Below are positions 1 through 5,917 of a stretch of 9,330 nucleotides of DNA, piece by piece. How positions within the stretch are numbered: position 1 is the stretch's first letter; each line of letters opens with the position of its first letter. The notes below the pieces were generated by a model. The model made no database searches. It saw only the letters and a program-made list of their open reading frames with translations, and was not told the origin of the DNA. Source of the stretch: Thiobacillus sp. (lineage in GTDB: Bacteria > Pseudomonadota > Gammaproteobacteria > Burkholderiales > Thiobacillaceae); NCBI GenBank assembly GCA_024710445.1, contig JANJUT010000207.1:1-9330 (forward strand). Direction: 5' to 3'. Position numbers and translations under genes: made by a program.

Positions 1-74
1 TCATCGTTTTATCGATGCCCTTTGGGTATCATCAGACCCTACGTTCACACCTTACGTTGATTCCGGAGAATGCG

Positions 75-509
75 ATGCAAATACGAGAAATCCTCACCCT
101 CAAAAGTGCAGACATTCACAGCATCGCACCGACCGATTCAGTCGCCAGTGCAGTCGACAAGCTGGTTGGACTCGGGGTGGGGTCCCTGGTGGTGCTGAAA
201 AATGGCGAGATGGTCGGCTTGCTGACCGAGCGCGATGTGGTGAAAGGCATGCTCAAGCAGGGCTGCGATCTCAAGGACGCCGAAGTCAGCACCATCATGG
301 AAACCGAGCCTGTAGTGGCCAGCGCCGACGATTCAGTCGATTACGCGCGCGACGTGATGACCAAGTCGCACATCGGCCACCTGCCGATTCTGGAGGGCGA
401 CAAGCTGTTCGGCATCATCTCCTTCCATGATGTGGCCAAGGCCAGCCTCAAGGAAGCCAAGTTCGAGAACAGTCTGCTCAAGCGCTACATCAAGCACTGG
501 CCGGAATAA
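75..509 (+). CDS. Tandem CBS-domain protein
   Basis: Small cytosolic protein of 144 residues made almost entirely of two CBS domains, at about residues 13-60 and 75-125, which would fold as one Bateman module. The second half of each repeat is visible as VGLLTERDVV and FGIISFHDVA. Family knowledge: such modules bind adenine nucleotides (AMP, ATP, SAM or NADH) and usually sense energy state; with no fused effector domain the partner cannot be named. The start at 75 is preferred over an in-frame ATG at 15 because a GGAG ribosome site lies at 65-68 with 6-nt spacing, and because the 20 extra residues do not resemble CBS sequence. It stands alone, convergent with the DsrE-like gene, and no clear promoter is seen in the 74 bases upstream. 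Fold is certain, function is not. Confidence 0.9.
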   Translation: MQIREILTLKSADIHSIAPTDSVASAVDKLVGLGVGSLVVLKNGEMVGLLTERDVVKGMLKQGCDLKDAEVSTIMETEPVVASADDSVDYARDVMTKSHIGHLPILEGDKLFGIISFHDVAKASLKEAKFENSLLKRYIKHWPE

Positions 510-566
510 TTTCGTCTCCAAACAATAATCTCTTTGTCGGCTTCGCTTTACCCGCAAGGGGTAGGC

Positions 567-600
567 CGTGGTTGTAGCCGACATGTCGACAACAACCACG
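567..600. repeat. 34-bp imperfect palindrome (REP-like hairpin)
   Basis: The outer arms CGTGGTTGT (567-575) and ACAACCACG (592-600) are perfect reverse complements. The centre CGACATGTCG (579-588) is itself a perfect palindrome about the same axis, so 15 of 17 base pairs match. A GTAG tetranucleotide sits at 561-564, just outside the left arm. It lies between the converging ends of the CBS gene and the DsrE-like gene. There is no T-run, so it is not a classic intrinsic terminator. It could be a REP-type dispersed element, an RNA 3'-end stabilising hairpin or a protein-binding site. Confidence 0.6.
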
Positions 601-607
601 CACTGCC

Positions 608-619
608 GTGCTGCAGCAC
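608..619. repeat. 12-bp perfect palindrome
   Basis: GTGCTGCAGCAC equals its own reverse complement. It lies 8 bases right of the 34-bp palindrome in the same convergent gap, and the core CTGCAG recurs at 623-628. Its role is unknown. The rest of 510-674 holds no gene or recognised RNA. Confidence 0.45.
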
Positions 620-674
620 TGTCTGCAGCTTGCCTTCGAGATCTTATTGCCTGGAAACGAAATAAGCTGGTGGC

Positions 675-1187
675 TCAGCGGATGGACTCGATGCTGATCG
701 TCTTGTCCAGGATCTGCGGGATGATCAGCGCATAGCCTTGCTGCTGCCAGTGCGCCAGTTCGGTGATGGCGTTGGGCACGACTTCAATGAAATCCTGGAA
801 ATCCTGCATGGTGTAGCCATAGTCCTGGGCCGCCTGGCCACACACCTTGAACGACACCCCAAGTGCCGCGTAGTAGCGCATGCGGTCCACTGCCTCCTGG
901 TATGTGGCTTCGTTCTTTTTCGCTATCGTGACAATCTCGGTGCCGTGGATCACCACGACAATGTTCAGTTCTTCGGGTGAGTAGTCATAGGGTGCTTCCT
1001 GCAGGGGATTCATCAGCGAACGCACCCAGTACAGGGCACTGCCGATTTTCTGTGGATTGTCCAGATAGAACTCGAACATCACCCTGGCCGGGGCATACGG
1101 CGTTGCCACCCACTTTCCCGATGCCTGGGCCGGCATGATGCTTCCCAGCCACAGCAGTGTGAATAGGGCCGCGATCTGTTGTTTCAT
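675..1187 (-). CDS. Exported DsrE/DsrF-like family protein
   Basis: 170-residue protein that looks like a periplasmic member of the DsrE/DsrF-like superfamily. Residues 1-22 form a Sec signal peptide (KQQ, a hydrophobic core, then PAQA before Ser23). The mature part shows the family's alternating strands, with a hydrophobic strand followed by HGTE near 76-84 and a single cysteine in FKVCGQAA (Cys116), the position often conserved in this superfamily. Cytosolic DsrE proteins carry sulfur as persulfides; exported single-Cys relatives are mostly uncharacterised, so sulfur handling here is inference. A strong AAGGAG site (1194-1199) precedes the ATG by 6 nt. The gene begins 36 nt after the rsgA stop in the same direction and is probably the last gene of that transcript. 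Confidence 0.8.
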   Translation of the reverse strand: MKQQIAALFTLLWLGSIMPAQASGKWVATPYAPARVMFEFYLDNPQKIGSALYWVRSLMNPLQEAPYDYSPEELNIVVVIHGTEIVTIAKKNEATYQEAVDRMRYYAALGVSFKVCGQAAQDYGYTMQDFQDFIEVVPNAITELAHWQQQGYALIIPQILDKTISIESIR

Positions 1188-1223
1188 GGCCTGCTCCTTG
1201 GATTGGGTCCAAACGAGCTTGTT

Positions 1224-2105
1224 TTATAGGCGTTGTGCGGCGTTTTGCTGGAGCTGTCTGAGCGTTTGAAAAAGCTTGAGCCGGGCGGGGTCGAGTTCGC
1301 CGCTGGCGGCCGCTTCCTGGAGCCGGCAACCGGGTTCGGTCTCGTGCTTGCAGTCACGGAAGCGGCATTGCCCCAGAAAGGGCCGGAATTCGATGAAGGC
1401 ATGGGCCAGGGCCTTGGCATCCAGATGCTGCAAGGCAAATTCCTGCAGGCCGGGAGAATCGATTACAGCCGTATCGGCATCCAGCCGGTGCAGCCGTGTG
1501 TGGGTGGTAGTGTGGCGTCCGCTGTCGAGTGCTTCGGAGTATTCGGCGGTCACCATGTTGGCTTCCGGGAACAGTGCATTGATCAGTGTGGATTTGCCCA
1601 TGCCCGACTGGCCGATCAGCAGGGTGGTGTGATGTCGCAGGGCCGGGCGCAGCGGTTCCACATCGGTCAATGCCGACAGGGTGATGAGCGGGTAGCCGAT
1701 GCGGGTGAGCAGACTGAGGCGCTCCCGTGCGGCGGGTGTTTCCGGCAGGTCGGCCTTGTTGAGGATGAGCAGGCTGGCAATGCCCTGGTCTTCGGCGGTC
1801 AGAATGCAGCGTTGCACCAGTTCCATCGAGAAGCTTGGTCGTGCAGCCACCACCACGGCAAGCTGGGTGACATTGGCGGCAATGGCTTTGGTTTTGAAGG
1901 CATCGGAGCGGTACAGCAGACTGGTGCGGGGCTCCAGGCTCTCGATTACACCCTGGTCACCTGTCAGTCGGATATTGACGATATCGCCACATACGGCGCG
2001 CAGATGACGTCCCTGGATCAGGCACGACACCGGATCATGTCCGGGAATATCGACGATGAATCGGCGGCTGAACGCCGCGATGATCCGGCCTTGCAGGGGG
2101 TTCAG
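1224..2105 (-). CDS. rsgA: Small-subunit biogenesis GTPase RsgA
   Basis: Circularly permuted GTPase that acts in the cytosol in late 30S subunit maturation. Numbered from the proposed CTG at 2105 (293 residues), the order is an N-terminal OB-fold, then G4 (NKAD, 116-119), G1/P-loop (GQSGMGKST, 165-173), the Thr-rich G2 loop and G3 (DSPG, 216-219). A C-terminal zinc site follows with Cys247, Cys252, His254 and Cys260. The first conventional start is a GTG at 2030, but it would remove the first OB-fold strands; the in-frame codons above it read QGRIIAAFSRRFIVDIPG, which is typical RsgA N-terminus, and no ATG, GTG or TTG occurs there. CTG at 2105-2103 overlaps the stop of the CZB gene as CTGA, with GGAG 10 nt upstream. 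Identity is certain; the start codon is an inference. Confidence 0.93.
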   Translation of the reverse strand: MNPLQGRIIAAFSRRFIVDIPGHDPVSCLIQGRHLRAVCGDIVNIRLTGDQGVIESLEPRTSLLYRSDAFKTKAIAANVTQLAVVVAARPSFSMELVQRCILTAEDQGIASLLILNKADLPETPAARERLSLLTRIGYPLITLSALTDVEPLRPALRHHTTLLIGQSGMGKSTLINALFPEANMVTAEYSEALDSGRHTTTHTRLHRLDADTAVIDSPGLQEFALQHLDAKALAHAFIEFRPFLGQCRFRDCKHETEPGCRLQEAAASGELDPARLKLFQTLRQLQQNAAQRL

Positions 2106-2476
2106 GGGCGGGAGTCTCCGCTGGTGGCCGCTCTGACCTGATGCGACAGTCCGAGAATGCGGTGCTTGAGTTTTTCGGACAGCCGGGAATAGGGGCCATT
2201 CAGCAGTGTTTCGGCTTCGGCCGTGCAGTTGGACTGATGCAGGGTGACCACCTCGGCGGCATTCTGATGGAATCTGGCGTGCAGTTCGCGAACTTCTTCA
2301 TACGCGGGAAGGTTTTCCATGGGCTTGCCTTCGCCGTAAATCCATTTTCCCAGCGGGCAGCGGTCATCGAGCTTGATCACTTCCGGGTCGAGCTTTTCTT
2401 CGCTTGTGCCAGCCAGAAAGGCGGTCAGGCGTTGTTTCCACATCACGTGCGCGCTGATGATTTCCATCCAGTTCAT
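2102..2476 (-). CDS. Stand-alone CZB (chemoreceptor zinc-binding) domain protein
   Basis: 124-residue cytosolic helical protein that is essentially one CZB domain. The expected zinc ligands are visible: His10 in SAHVMWK, Cys40 in the signature CPLGKW, and His66 and His70 in LHARFH. Family knowledge: CZB domains bind zinc very tightly through one Cys and three His, and in chemoreceptors and diguanylate cyclases (such as DgcZ) they sense zinc or hypochlorous acid, with the Cys as the redox switch. Here there is no fused output domain, so it may act in trans or buffer zinc. Its stop appears to overlap the rsgA start, which is notable because RsgA is itself a zinc protein. It begins 77 nt after the dehydratase gene; no convincing promoter is seen in that gap, and the ribosome site is weak. 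Confidence 0.88.
   Translation of the reverse strand: MNWMEIISAHVMWKQRLTAFLAGTSEEKLDPEVIKLDDRCPLGKWIYGEGKPMENLPAYEEVRELHARFHQNAAEVVTLHQSNCTAEAETLLNGPYSRLSEKLKHRILGLSHQVRAATSGDSRP
2116..2119 (-). promoter_or_regulatory. Candidate ribosome-binding site for a CTG start of rsgA
   Basis: On the minus strand GGAG lies 10 nt before the CTG at 2105-2103, inside the last codons of the CZB gene. With the CTGA stop/start overlap it suggests translational coupling. The spacing is slightly long, so support is moderate. Confidence 0.4.
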
Positions 2477-2553
2477 ATGTGCCCCACTAGATAAATCGAG
2501 TTGTCAGTAGGGCCATAAACGGCTGAAACATGGAGATTCTTTAAATCACGCAC

Positions 2554-2895
2554 TCATATGTCCAGCAGGGTGTCCACCTTGGCGGCGCAGATGAAATCAT
2601 TTTCCGACAGGCCACCGATGGCGTGGGTCCAGTACTCGACCTGGACGGTGTTGTAGCCAACGATGAGGTCGGGATGGTGGTCTTCACGATGCGATACCCA
2701 CATCACGGCATTGGCGAAGGCCTGGGTCTGGTAGTGATCCTTGAACTTGAATGTCTTGGTGATCTTTTCGCCATCGCGCTGCCAGCCTGTCAGGCCTTTC
2801 AGCAAGGGGGCAATCTGCGCATCGGTCAGCGGGGCGACGCCGCCCTCACAGGGCGCGCATTTTTTACGGACGAGTTCTTCGATAACCGTGGTCAT
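2554..2895 (-). CDS. phhB: 4a-hydroxytetrahydrobiopterin dehydratase (pterin carbinolamine dehydratase)
   Basis: 113-residue cytosolic enzyme that dehydrates 4a-hydroxytetrahydropterin to the quinonoid dihydropterin, regenerating the cofactor of aromatic amino acid hydroxylases. The family signature is complete: REDHHPDL (His73, His74, Pro75), a tyrosine-rich strand, [13 protein letters not shown] (His91, Asp100). The N-terminal KKCAPC (Cys13, Cys16) matches the Cys pair found in PhhB-type bacterial members. Length is normal. It starts 8 nt after the cytochrome c stop, so the two are very likely co-transcribed, and its ribosome site must lie in the end of the upstream gene. No phenylalanine hydroxylase gene is in the window, so whether it serves phenylalanine degradation, molybdopterin metabolism (suggested for some homologues) or another role is open. 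Confidence 0.93.
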   Translation of the reverse strand: MTTVIEELVRKKCAPCEGGVAPLTDAQIAPLLKGLTGWQRDGEKITKTFKFKDHYQTQAFANAVMWVSHREDHHPDLIVGYNTVQVEYWTHAIGGLSENDFICAAKVDTLLDI

Positions 2896-2903
2896 GATGG
2901 GCT

Positions 2904-3212
2904 TTACTTGAACTTGTAATACTGCTGGTTGAGGTAGGCGGCAACGTGTGCCTCGTCTTCCGGGAACCAGCCTGCGCCCGTATTGGTGTTGCAGGCTGAG
3001 ATCCGGGAGGCCAGTTGCTCCGCGTCCCTGGTCTTGTGGTCAGCGCGTGTGTAGACCTTGCTGCCATCGCCGCCAAACATGCGTATGTGGCAACTGGTAC
3101 AGGTCTTGTCGTGTAGCGCTTTCCCGGTTTTCGGGTCGCCCTTGGCAAAGGGTGAGGCATGGGCCGTGGTGGCAAGCATGGCCGCAGCAAACAGAACAGT
3201 TAGGGATTTCAT
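2904..3212 (-). CDS. Small periplasmic monohaem cytochrome c
   Basis: 102-residue precursor with a Sec signal peptide (residues 1-19, ending AHA) and one haem c site CTSCH (Cys38, Cys41, proximal His42). The mature protein of about 83 residues has class I features, including a final helix around HVAAYLN. There is no methionine in the distal-ligand region; the only mature Met is Met45, right after the haem motif. Instead the loop before the last helix reads [12 protein letters not shown], with Cys74-Asn75 where the Asn-ligated SHP cytochromes have a Cys-Asn pair. An Asn or open sixth site is therefore possible (inference). A GGAG site (3219-3222) is 6 nt from the ATG. It is first gene of the leftward block, divergent from orn, and could be an electron shuttle or a ligand-binding cytochrome. 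Confidence 0.88.
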   Translation of the reverse strand: MKSLTVLFAAAMLATTAHASPFAKGDPKTGKALHDKTCTSCHIRMFGGDGSKVYTRADHKTRDAEQLASRISACNTNTGAGWFPEDEAHVAAYLNQQYYKFK

Positions 3213-3323
3213 GGCTGACTCCGTGTTTCGATCATGTGATTATGGCTCAAGCTCAGCCTTCTGCCACCCCGGGATGCGTATGGTCTATGCGAAAATACGG
3301 ATTGTTCAACTCAGGAAAACGCC

Positions 3324-3872
3324 ATGGCGCTCAATCCCACGCATCTACTCTGGCTGGATATGGAGATGACCGGCCTGTCGCCGGAAACCGACCGCATTAT
3401 CGAACTGGCCATCGTTGTCACCGATGCCGACCTCAATACCGTGGCCGAAGGCCCGGTGCTGGTGGTGCATCAGCCTGACGAGGTGATGAATGCGATGGAC
3501 AACTGGAACAAGGGCACCCACGGCAAATCGGGTCTGATCGATCGCGTCAAGGCTTCGCAGCTGAACGAAGCCATGGCCGAAGCGCAGATGCTGGAATTCG
3601 TGAAGCAGCACGTTCCCGCCAAGACTTCGCCAATGTGCGGCAACTCCATTTGCCAGGACCGCCGCTTCATGGCGCGCTGCATGCCGCAACTGGAAGCATT
3701 TTTCCACTATCGCAATCTCGATGTGAGCACCCTGAAGGAACTGGCCAAGCGCTGGCGTCCGGGGTTGCCGGAAACCTTCAAGAAATCCAACAAGCACGAA
3801 GCGCTGGCCGATATTTACGAATCCATCGACGAGCTGAAGTTCTATCGCGAGCATTTCATCCGGCCCGCATAA
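3324..3872 (+). CDS. orn: Oligoribonuclease
   Basis: 182-residue DEDDh-family 3'-5' exoribonuclease that degrades 2-5 nt RNAs, including pGpG from cyclic-di-GMP breakdown, in the cytosol. The catalytic acids are visible: Asp12 and Glu14 in WLDMEMTGL, Asp112 in SICQDRRF, and His158 and Asp163 in NKHEALADI. Length and sequence are normal for proteobacterial Orn. An AGGAAAA ribosome site (3313-3318) precedes the ATG. The 111-bp gap to the divergent cytochrome gene must hold both promoters, but no hexamer pair stands out. Its proximity to rsgA recalls the divergent orn-rsgA arrangement of enterobacteria, with two or three genes inserted between. Confidence 0.97.
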   Translation: MALNPTHLLWLDMEMTGLSPETDRIIELAIVVTDADLNTVAEGPVLVVHQPDEVMNAMDNWNKGTHGKSGLIDRVKASQLNEAMAEAQMLEFVKQHVPAKTSPMCGNSICQDRRFMARCMPQLEAFFHYRNLDVSTLKELAKRWRPGLPETFKKSNKHEALADIYESIDELKFYREHFIRPA

Positions 3873-3937
3873 GCAGACGGCCGCTTCAGAGAGCGTCTGA
3901 TCGGATGCCCTCTAACCGGGCTTGACCAAGGTATTCA

Positions 3938-3976
3938 AATTAAATGACCCCCGGCAAAGCCGGGAGTCACTTAATT
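3938..3976. terminator. Bidirectional terminator between orn and the protease gene
   Basis: Stem-loop with arms AATTAA / TTAATT on the outside, TGAC (3945-3948) / GTCA (3966-3969) in the middle and CCCGGC (3950-3955) / GCCGGG (3959-3964) inside, closed by an AAA loop; two mismatched pairs interrupt it. The A/T tract on each flank supplies a U-rich tail in both directions, as expected between converging genes. The stop codon of the leftward protease gene (3971-3973) lies in the right arm. Confidence 0.8.
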
Positions 3977-5149
3977 GAGTTCGGGGTCCTGTGACGGTTC
4001 CAGTGCACGCTGCATCGGGCGCCGTCCCACCTGTATCTTCAGGTCCAGCACCTGCTGCTTGCGCGCCACCCTGAGTTGAGCCTCAACACCGGGTTTCAGG
4101 TCGGCAATCAGATTGAGTAGCGAGGCCGAGTCGGACACGGCTTTGCCGTTGACCGCCAGCAGGATGTCGCCCGGACGAACGCCGCCCGCGTTGGCCGGCC
4201 CGCCTTTCAATACGCCCGCAATCAGGGCACCTTCTGCACTCTTCAGGTTGAATGACTCAGCCAGTTCGGGCGTCAGATCCTGCACTTCGATGCCGACCCA
4301 GCCACGCGTCACGCTGCCGGATTTGATGATCTGTTCCATCACCTGGCGGGCAATGCTGACGGGAATGGCGAAGCCGATGCCTTGCGATCCGCCGGTACGC
4401 GAATAAATGGCGCTATTGACCCCGACCAGATTGCCGCTGGAATCGACCAGCGCGCCGCCCGAGTTGCCCGGATTGATGGCTGCGTCGGTCTGGATGAAGT
4501 TCTCGAAGGTGTTGATGCCGAGGTGGGTGCGCCCCAGTGCGCTGACAATACCCGCAGTCACCGTTTGGCCCACGCCGAAAGGGTTGCCGATGGCCAGTAC
4601 CCAGTCGCCCACTTTGATACTGTCGGGCTGGGCAAAGGTAATCGCAGGAAGATCGCCGGCATCGATTTTGAGGACAGCGAGATCGGTCTCGGGATCAGCG
4701 CCGACCACGCGGGCCGGCAGCGTTCTGCCATCCGCCAGCGCTACCTGAATCTCATCGGCGGCCTCGACCACGTGATGGTTGGTGAGGATGTAGCCATTCG
4801 CACTGACAATGACGCCTGAACCCAGGTTGGACGCCTGGCGTGGGCGCGAATCCTGCCGGTCACCAAAAAAATAGCGAAAAATCGGGTCCTGCATGGCTGG
4901 GTGAGCCGGGTTCCGAATTTTTTGCTGGGTGAACACGTTGACCACGGTTGGAATGACCTTGTTCGCCGCCGGGGCGAATGAGTCGGACGGGGTGTGCCCA
5001 CCGCTTACCACTGGTTGAGCCTGCTTGATGGTGAGGTGTTGCGGCTGCGTTTGCCAGTACAGCAGGTCAGGTTTGAATAAAGTGATGATGAACAGCACGC
5101 CAAGGGCTACTGTCGTAGATTGGGCGAAGAGCAACCAGAATTTGCGCAT
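3971..5149 (-). CDS. Membrane-anchored Deg/HtrA-family serine protease (DegS/AlgW-like)
   Basis: 392-residue S1C protease with one N-terminal transmembrane segment (about 6-25), a trypsin-like domain and a single PDZ domain (about 283-375). The triad is intact: His126 in ILTNHHVV, Asp156 in PETDLAVL and Ser230 in NPGNSGGAL. One membrane anchor plus one PDZ is the DegS/AlgW layout, not the soluble two-PDZ DegP/DegQ layout, so it should face the periplasm from the inner membrane. Whether it cleaves an anti-sigma factor of the RseA/MucA type or acts in general quality control cannot be told. The frame stays open up to an ATG at 5329, but a TATAAT on this strand at 5193-5198 would start transcription near 5186, and the extra 60 residues look unlike the family. 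ATG 5149 gives the usual MRKFW start; ATG 5155 is the alternative. Ribosome site is weak. Confidence 0.92.
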   Translation of the reverse strand: MRKFWLLFAQSTTVALGVLFIITLFKPDLLYWQTQPQHLTIKQAQPVVSGGHTPSDSFAPAANKVIPTVVNVFTQQKIRNPAHPAMQDPIFRYFFGDRQDSRPRQASNLGSGVIVSANGYILTNHHVVEAADEIQVALADGRTLPARVVGADPETDLAVLKIDAGDLPAITFAQPDSIKVGDWVLAIGNPFGVGQTVTAGIVSALGRTHLGINTFENFIQTDAAINPGNSGGALVDSSGNLVGVNSAIYSRTGGSQGIGFAIPVSIARQVMEQIIKSGSVTRGWVGIEVQDLTPELAESFNLKSAEGALIAGVLKGGPANAGGVRPGDILLAVNGKAVSDSASLLNLIADLKPGVEAQLRVARKQQVLDLKIQVGRRPMQRALEPSQDPELN

Positions 5150-5192
5150 ATTCATTAAATTCAGAGACTTGGCGTGATTTTTTGACCAGGGG

Positions 5193-5221
5193 ATTATAGC
5201 CCAGGGCCGGGCCCGCATTAA
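5193..5221 (-). promoter_or_regulatory. Promoter of the Deg-like protease gene
   Basis: On the minus strand a perfect TATAAT (5198 to 5193) is preceded at 17 bp by a weak TTAATG (5221 to 5216). Transcription would begin near 5186, leaving a leader of about 30-37 nt before the start codon. The exact -10 makes this credible; the -35 is poor, so an activator may be needed. Confidence 0.6.
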
Positions 5222-5239
5222 GACAATCGCAATGTGGGC
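5211..5239. promoter_or_regulatory. Inverted repeat, candidate shared operator
   Basis: GCCCGCATT (5211-5219) and AATGTGGGC (5231-5239) are inverted repeats with 8 of 9 pairs matching across an 11-bp spacer. The left arm overlaps the -35 of the leftward protease promoter and the right arm ends at the expected -35 region of petA, so a bound dimer could control both. No regulator can be named. Confidence 0.4.
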
Positions 5240-5263
5240 TTCCGCCGGAGGGGGCAAATTGGT

Positions 5264-5269
5264 TAGAAT
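5264..5269 (+). promoter_or_regulatory. Possible -10 element of the petABC promoter
   Basis: TAGAAT matches five of six consensus positions and would give a transcript starting near 5276, about 30 nt before the petA ATG. No good -35 hexamer lies 16-18 bp upstream, so this is tentative. Confidence 0.4.
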
Positions 5270-5305
5270 GCCGGTTTTATTGCAACTCGTTCGGGTTAAG
5301 TAAAC

Positions 5306-5914
5306 ATGAGCCAGGAAGCCAATGGGCAAAAAGTGGACACCAGTAAGCGAAAATTCTTGATCGCTGCGACCAGTGCTGTCGGCGGGGTTGCAGCGGCAGG
5401 TGTCGCTGTTCCGCTAGTGATGAGCATGCTGCCGAGCGCGCGTGCCAAAGCTGCGGGCGCACCGGTGGAAGTGGATATCAGCAAGGTTGAGCCGGGCATG
5501 CTGCTGACGGTGGAGTGGCGCGGCAAGCCGGTGTGGGTGGTCAATCGCACCAAGGAAATGCTTGATGGGCTGTCCAAGATCGACAGCCAGCTGACCGATC
5601 CCAACAGCGAACAGCCGCAGCAGCCTGAGTACTGCAAGAATGCAACGCGCTCGATCAAACCGGAATATCTGGTAGCGGTCGGTATCTGTACTCACCTTGG
5701 CTGCTCGCCTAGCGAAAAACTCAAGCTGGGCGTTGATAGCGGATTGGGTGCCGACTGGCCGGGCGGTTTCTTCTGTCCTTGCCATGGTTCGCGTTTCGAC
5801 CTCGCTGCCCGCGTATTCAAGAACGTTCCGGCCCCGACCAACCTGGTGATTCCGCCTCATCAATACCTCAGCGACACCAGGTTGCTGATCGGTGTAGACA
5901 CAAAAGGAGCTTAA
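5306..5914 (+). CDS. petA: Ubiquinol-cytochrome c reductase Rieske iron-sulfur subunit
   Basis: 202-residue Rieske subunit of the bc1 complex; its [2Fe-2S] cluster takes the first electron from quinol and swings to pass it to cytochrome c1. Cluster motifs are CTHLGC (Cys128, His130, Cys133) and CPCHGS (Cys157, Cys159, His160); Cys128, His130, Cys157 and His160 bind iron, and Cys133-Cys159 form the disulfide. The N-terminus carries a Tat-type signal-anchor, SKRKFL (13-18) plus a hydrophobic stretch to about 42, with a Lys-Arg pair in the twin-arginine position. The Ala/Gly-rich hinge (about 45-52) is present. The ribosome site before ATG 5306 is poor. It is first in petABC, 3 nt before petB. 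Confidence 0.98.
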   Translation: MSQEANGQKVDTSKRKFLIAATSAVGGVAAAGVAVPLVMSMLPSARAKAAGAPVEVDISKVEPGMLLTVEWRGKPVWVVNRTKEMLDGLSKIDSQLTDPNSEQPQQPEYCKNATRSIKPEYLVAVGICTHLGCSPSEKLKLGVDSGLGADWPGGFFCPCHGSRFDLAARVFKNVPAPTNLVIPPHQYLSDTRLLIGVDTKGA

Positions 5915-5917
5915 AGA

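Noticed and set aside
15..74. Longer start of the CBS protein at ATG 15
   Set aside because: ATG 75 has a well-placed GGAG site, and the extra 20 residues do not fit the domain.
1233..2141. 302-codon plus-strand frame opposite rsgA
   Set aside because: Gly/Gln/Cys-rich shadow; the opposite strand has an unmistakable GTPase with all its motifs.
3874..3899. CAGACG ... CGTCTG inverted repeat after orn, resembling paired neisserial DNA-uptake sequences
   Set aside because: Only part of the uptake word matches, one arm lacks the GC that follows it, and no other copy occurs in the window. It may be a minor 6-bp hairpin after orn; the stronger terminator is at 3938-3976.
5150..5329. 60-residue N-terminal extension of the Deg-like protease from ATG 5329
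   Set aside because: It would start upstream of the TATAAT promoter and overlap petA; the extra sequence is unlike the family.
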